Positions 60,699 to 64,000 of a stretch of DNA of 64,000 nt are shown here, one piece after another. The DNA lies in the NCBI RefSeq assembly GCF_014653175.1, contig NZ_BNAG01000006.1, positions 44,776 to 108,775 of the forward strand. The letters are read 5' to 3'. Under the pieces are notes generated by a model. That model was not told where the DNA came from. It ran no database searches and was given only the letters and a program-made list of their open reading frames with translations. Each line of letters begins with the position of its first letter. The first letter of the stretch is position 1. The stretch is from Roseivirga thermotolerans. GTDB taxonomy: Bacteria > Bacteroidota > Bacteroidia > Cytophagales > Cyclobacteriaceae. A program made the translations under genes and the position numbers.

Positions 60699-63600
60699 AT
60701 GAAAGTCATTTATAAAATCACCCTGCTTTTTTTTGTAGCCATCGGCCTCCCGGCACAAGATTTACCAAAAATCGTTCCTTTGAGTCCAAATGCAGCCTCC
60801 ATTGTAAAATATGGAGAAATACCGGTGGGCTATTTCACAGGTACTCCAAACATACAAATACCAATATATACTATTCAATCAGGTGAGCTTTCTCTTCCTC
60901 TTTCCTTAAGTTATCATGCAGGGGGCAATAAGGTAGAAAGCGTTGCTTCCTGGGTAGGTTTAGGTTGGTCTTTAAGCTCAATTCCCTCAATCTCTAGAAG
61001 TGTACGTGGAATTCCCGATGAGAGTGGTGGGTATTTTGAAAAGTACAGCGGAAAAACTGTACAGGAACTCTGGAATTTAGATGAGAGTAACACTACATTT
61101 CAGTCATACAGACAGGATTTGTACAATGGGGTTGCTGATTCAGAGCCAGACATTTTTAGCTACAGCTTGCCAGGGGAAAGTGGGAAATTCTTTTATAATC
61201 AGGAGGTAGATGCTTTCATTACCTTTCCTAAGTCTAATTTGAAAATCTCAAGAAGTGGACATGTTTTTACGCTGACAACACAAGATGGAACCAAGTTTAT
61301 ATTCGATGAAAGGGAAACTATTCCCAGTGGATCTGCTCTAATAACTACCACTTGGTATGCTTCTTCTATGATTTCGGCCTCTGGAAAAGATAATATACAG
61401 TTCACTTATTTAAACGAAAGCCCGATTCAAAAGACAAAAAATGTGGTTACCAAGTACCATTACCTAAGTGGTCTTTCCAACGGTTATCCGTCAGATAATG
61501 GTAGTACTCTTACAATTAATACCACCAATGCAAAAGTTATAGATCAGATAATTTTCAAAAACGGTTATGTGAAATTCAATAAGAATACTAGCTCATACAG
61601 GGCAGATATTAATGGGGGTTATAGTTTGAATAATGTTTCCGTTCATGATAATTATCAACAATTGATTGCCCAGCATAAATTCACCTTTAGTTATAAACAA
61701 GGAACAGGTAACAGTGGTGCTGGAACTGCATGCTATAATGCCGATACCCAAAGTAAGACTTGGATGTTTCTAGACAAGTTGGAACAAGTATCCAATGATG
61801 ATTCAAATATTAGCTTGTCCTACTTGTTTGAATATAACGACAGTTATTTGCCTGCGTGCAGATATAGTGCTGCACAAGACTACTGGGGTTATTATAACGG
61901 AAGTGAGTCCAATTCAGACCTGATTCCTTCATATTACCTTCCCAATTCGAACAATCTAATTGCAGGTGCAAACAGAAGTGTGAACCCGGATTATTCAGAT
62001 TTTGGAATCCTTGAGAAAATGACCTACCCAACAGGAGGGTATACTGAGTTTGTTTTTGAAAATAATGTTGCTTTTACGAGCGATCTTCAGCCTCAGTATA
62101 GTTCAGGCGGTCAAATTATTGCAGGAGACGAATATTTTGATGCAGAAGAAACCTTACCTGCAACCAATTCTTTTCAAAAGACATTTACAATAAATAATCC
62201 GCCAGAACCATTCTTGAACAACAACAACCCGAATGGAGGAGCCACTGTGAGCTTTGAGATACAAAACCCAGGATGCGATTTGAGCGGAGGGGCAAATCCA
62301 TGCGCCTACTTTACCGTAACATCTGCCTCTAGTCCAACTTACTATATACAAATTCAAGGATCATCATTCTATTTGCCCAATGGAATTTATACAATGACGG
62401 CTTCTTTTAATCAACCTAGCCCCAATACCAATTATCGTGACTTTATCTTTATGGCCAATTGGCAGGAAATCGTAAACTACCAAGACGGAAACCGCTATGC
62501 AGGAGGTTTAAGGATCAAAGAAATAAGAAATTATGCAAACTCTGCTACCCAGCCTATTGTCAGAAGGTATAAGTATACTAAAGAGTATAATTCGACTGAG
62601 TCATCAGGAGATGTTTTCAGTATTCCCAACTTTAGGTATTCAGAAGTAGTTACATATCAGAATTCTACTCCTCCACAAAGTGGGGTTGATAGGTCTACCT
62701 TGCTTAGGGTAAGATCGGTAAGTAATATTCAACAAGTAAGCCATTCTGGCTCCTATGTTGGTTATAGTACCGTTTTTGAAGAAACTGATAATGTGAATGA
62801 AACCGGCTACAGTGAATACCATTACTCCAACGCAAAGGATGAGCCTCAACATTATGGTTTCCCATATCCACCCGATCAAAGCATTGAATTAGAACGGGGG
62901 CAACTCATTAAAAAGAGAGACTTTAAAAAGGTTGAAACTGGTTTTGAGAAAGTACAGGAAAAGAACATGACTTTTACTAGTGTAGCCTTTGATAGTTCAC
63001 TGGAATATCCAAAATCTTCATTTGCAATTAAATGGGGTAACTTAACTATCAGTGAAATTGCTCCAAATACTTGGACAGCCCAAACAATGGTCGATTATCA
63101 GGTTTTTGGCGGTTGGAAGGCTTTAGCTAATGAATCTAATACCAGCTACTATAGTTCTGGTTCAGTTACGACAAGTAGTGATTATTTTTATGACAATTCA
63201 AAACATTTGCTGCCAACACGGATCAGAACTATTGACAGCAATGGCCGTCACTTTTTCAACGTAACCAAATTCCCTCAAGATATTGGAAACCCGAATACGG
63301 CAATCATAGCATTGATTAACCAAAATCGCTTGACGCAGACTATTGAGCGCAGGACTTTTGTTGATGTAGATACAGATGCTGTTATAGACCCGGGAGAGGA
63401 ACTCAATACAGAAAAGCATGACTTCAAGGAGTGGTATTCAAATGTTGTAATGCCTGAATTTATAAAGAACACCACGGGGTCAAATAACCTGGAGGATCGT
63501 ATTGTTTTCAGTGCCTATTATTCCAATGGAAGCTTAAAGGAAGTGTCTAAGGCAGGTGGTACTAAAATAGTTTACGTTTGGGGCTATAATGGAGAATATC

Positions 63601-63962
63601 CTGTTGCCATGATTGAGAATGCCACTTTTACAGTTGGTCAGCCCAACACTATTTCTGGTGCCCAACAAACATTGATAGACAATGCAGTGGCTGCTACCGT
63701 TAATGAGACGTCTCAGAATTCCGAGGATAACCTACGAGATAAGCTCCAGCTATTGCGCCAAGGTTTTCCAAAAGCCATGGTTACGACCTACACATACGAT
63801 CCTTTAGTAGGTGTTACCAGCATAACTAGTCCTAATGGGTTGACCAACTATTATGAGTATGATGGGTTTAACAGGTTAAAGTACATAAGGGATGATAGCG
63901 GGAATATTTTAAAGAAGAACGAGTACGTATATCAGCAAAATGCCAACACCACAAACAATTAG
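60699..63962 (+). CDS. Large secreted YD-repeat (RHS-like) protein without a visible toxin domain
   Basis: 1087 residues. Signal peptide MKVIYKITLLFFVAIGLPAQ, then the Bacteroidetes RHS-type opening: PLSPNAASIVKYGEIPVGYF, PNIQIPIYTI, LSLSYHAGGNKVESVASWVG, LGWSLSSIP. The middle is long, beta-rich and full of Tyr and Asn. Only near the end do YD repeats appear (TTYTYDPLVGVTSITSPNGL, YYEYDGFNRLKYIRDDSGNI), and then the gene stops, so the usual RHS core and variable C-terminus are absent. It follows fibre gene 3 by two bases and precedes the next ATG by three, so it is part of one unit with both. Confidence 0.82.
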   Translation: MKVIYKITLLFFVAIGLPAQDLPKIVPLSPNAASIVKYGEIPVGYFTGTPNIQIPIYTIQSGELSLPLSLSYHAGGNKVESVASWVGLGWSLSSIPSISRSVRGIPDESGGYFEKYSGKTVQELWNLDESNTTFQSYRQDLYNGVADSEPDIFSYSLPGESGKFFYNQEVDAFITFPKSNLKISRSGHVFTLTTQDGTKFIFDERETIPSGSALITTTWYASSMISASGKDNIQFTYLNESPIQKTKNVVTKYHYLSGLSNGYPSDNGSTLTINTTNAKVIDQIIFKNGYVKFNKNTSSYRADINGGYSLNNVSVHDNYQQLIAQHKFTFSYKQGTGNSGAGTACYNADTQSKTWMFLDKLEQVSNDDSNISLSYLFEYNDSYLPACRYSAAQDYWGYYNGSESNSDLIPSYYLPNSNNLIAGANRSVNPDYSDFGILEKMTYPTGGYTEFVFENNVAFTSDLQPQYSSGGQIIAGDEYFDAEETLPATNSFQKTFTINNPPEPFLNNNNPNGGATVSFEIQNPGCDLSGGANPCAYFTVTSASSPTYYIQIQGSSFYLPNGIYTMTASFNQPSPNTNYRDFIFMANWQEIVNYQDGNRYAGGLRIKEIRNYANSATQPIVRRYKYTKEYNSTESSGDVFSIPNFRYSEVVTYQNSTPPQSGVDRSTLLRVRSVSNIQQVSHSGSYVGYSTVFEETDNVNETGYSEYHYSNAKDEPQHYGFPYPPDQSIELERGQLIKKRDFKKVETGFEKVQEKNMTFTSVAFDSSLEYPKSSFAIKWGNLTISEIAPNTWTAQTMVDYQVFGGWKALANESNTSYYSSGSVTTSSDYFYDNSKHLLPTRIRTIDSNGRHFFNVTKFPQDIGNPNTAIIALINQNRLTQTIERRTFVDVDTDAVIDPGEELNTEKHDFKEWYSNVVMPEFIKNTTGSNNLEDRIVFSAYYSNGSLKEVSKAGGTKIVYVWGYNGEYPVAMIENATFTVGQPNTISGAQQTLIDNAVAATVNETSQNSEDNLRDKLQLLRQGFPKAMVTTYTYDPLVGVTSITSPNGLTNYYEYDGFNRLKYIRDDSGNILKKNEYVYQQNANTTNN

Positions 63963-63965
63963 AGA

Positions 63966-64000
63966 ATGACACACACGAAGATAAGATATGCAACAGGGGT
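63966..64000 (+). CDS. Start of a further gene, cut by the window end
   Basis: An ATG three bases after the YD-repeat stop opens MTHTKIRYATG..., eleven residues, still open at the edge. The tight spacing suggests it belongs to the same operon. Too little is seen to assign a family; an RHS partner or a further wall-associated protein is possible. Confidence 0.4.
   Translation, partial: MTHTKIRYATG

Noticed and set aside
60699..63962. Polymorphic toxin with immunity gene
   Set aside because: No toxin domain or small immunity-like gene is visible in the window. The protein ends before the RHS core, so a toxin role cannot be supported here.
1..64000. CRISPR array, insertion sequence, prophage or rRNA operon
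   Set aside because: No regular spaced repeats, transposase, integrase, capsid or rRNA signature was found. The fibre-like genes alone do not make a prophage.

Overview
The window looks like a chromosomal segment of a Bacteroidetes bacterium, most likely a marine-type member of the Cytophagales. This is inferred from gene families and signals, with no database search. Signs are a C-terminal secretion domain of the T9SS type A kind, a CHU_C / type B gliding-associated C-terminus, an ECF sigma-FecR-TonB receptor cluster, DUF6090 membrane proteins, promoters of the form TTTG-N19-TAnnTTTG, and intergenic REP-like elements that begin CGTCAT. No insertion sequence, CRISPR array, rRNA or prophage structural module is visible. 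One tRNA-Val is present.

Layout. 1-3.5 kb: the end of a hemerythrin-domain gene, ruvX, def, a Dabb-family lipoprotein and an AGCS sodium/amino-acid symporter. 3.5-8.2 kb: DUF427, malic enzyme, a CREST-family (alkaline-ceramidase-like) membrane protein, a repeat-rich spacer, an aminotransferase and a DUF6090 protein. 8.3-13.7 kb: a light-response/DNA-repair cluster with three different photolyase/cryptochrome families, a small DUF2256 zinc-ribbon gene and a nitrilase. 13.7-17.6 kb: an FG-GAP secreted protein, a small partner and murF. 17.7-23 kb: an ECF sigma factor, a FecR, a TonB receptor with an STN domain and a second FecR. 23.2-29.9 kb: tRNA-Val, a GH130 lipoprotein, a small protein, a glycosyltransferase, a B12-binding radical SAM protein, a thioredoxin-like protein and a PsiD-like pyruvoyl decarboxylase. 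29.9-35.4 kb: valS, an RsmF-like rRNA methyltransferase, a second DUF6090 protein and an Lrp regulator.

35.6-42.7 kb is a phenylalanine/tyrosine catabolic block: an amino-acid dehydrogenase, homogentisate dioxygenase, 4-hydroxyphenylpyruvate dioxygenase and fumarylacetoacetase, followed by DoxX and flavin-reductase-like genes. It is headed by the divergent Lrp gene and interrupted by REP-like elements and one unknown 118-residue gene. Two REP elements add false N-terminal extensions to open reading frames, so starts have been corrected. 42.7-51.8 kb: two tandem outer-membrane beta-barrels, bioB, folK, an unknown gene, an esterase, fabD, a DCC protein and a large fibronectin-type/CHU_C adhesin-like protein. 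52-55.6 kb: the succinate dehydrogenase / fumarate reductase operon sdhCAB.

55.8-64 kb is the most accessory-looking part: a secreted unknown, then three secreted fibre-like proteins that share one C-terminal cassette (EKVKV...PDYVF...HLP.P.AKE...[11 protein letters not shown]) but have unrelated N-terminal parts. The last two are translationally coupled and run directly into a 1087-residue YD-repeat (RHS-like) protein and a further gene that leaves the window. The middle fibre gene carries an in-frame run of nine G, a possible phase-variation site. This block is the best candidate here for an undescribed surface or secreted system.
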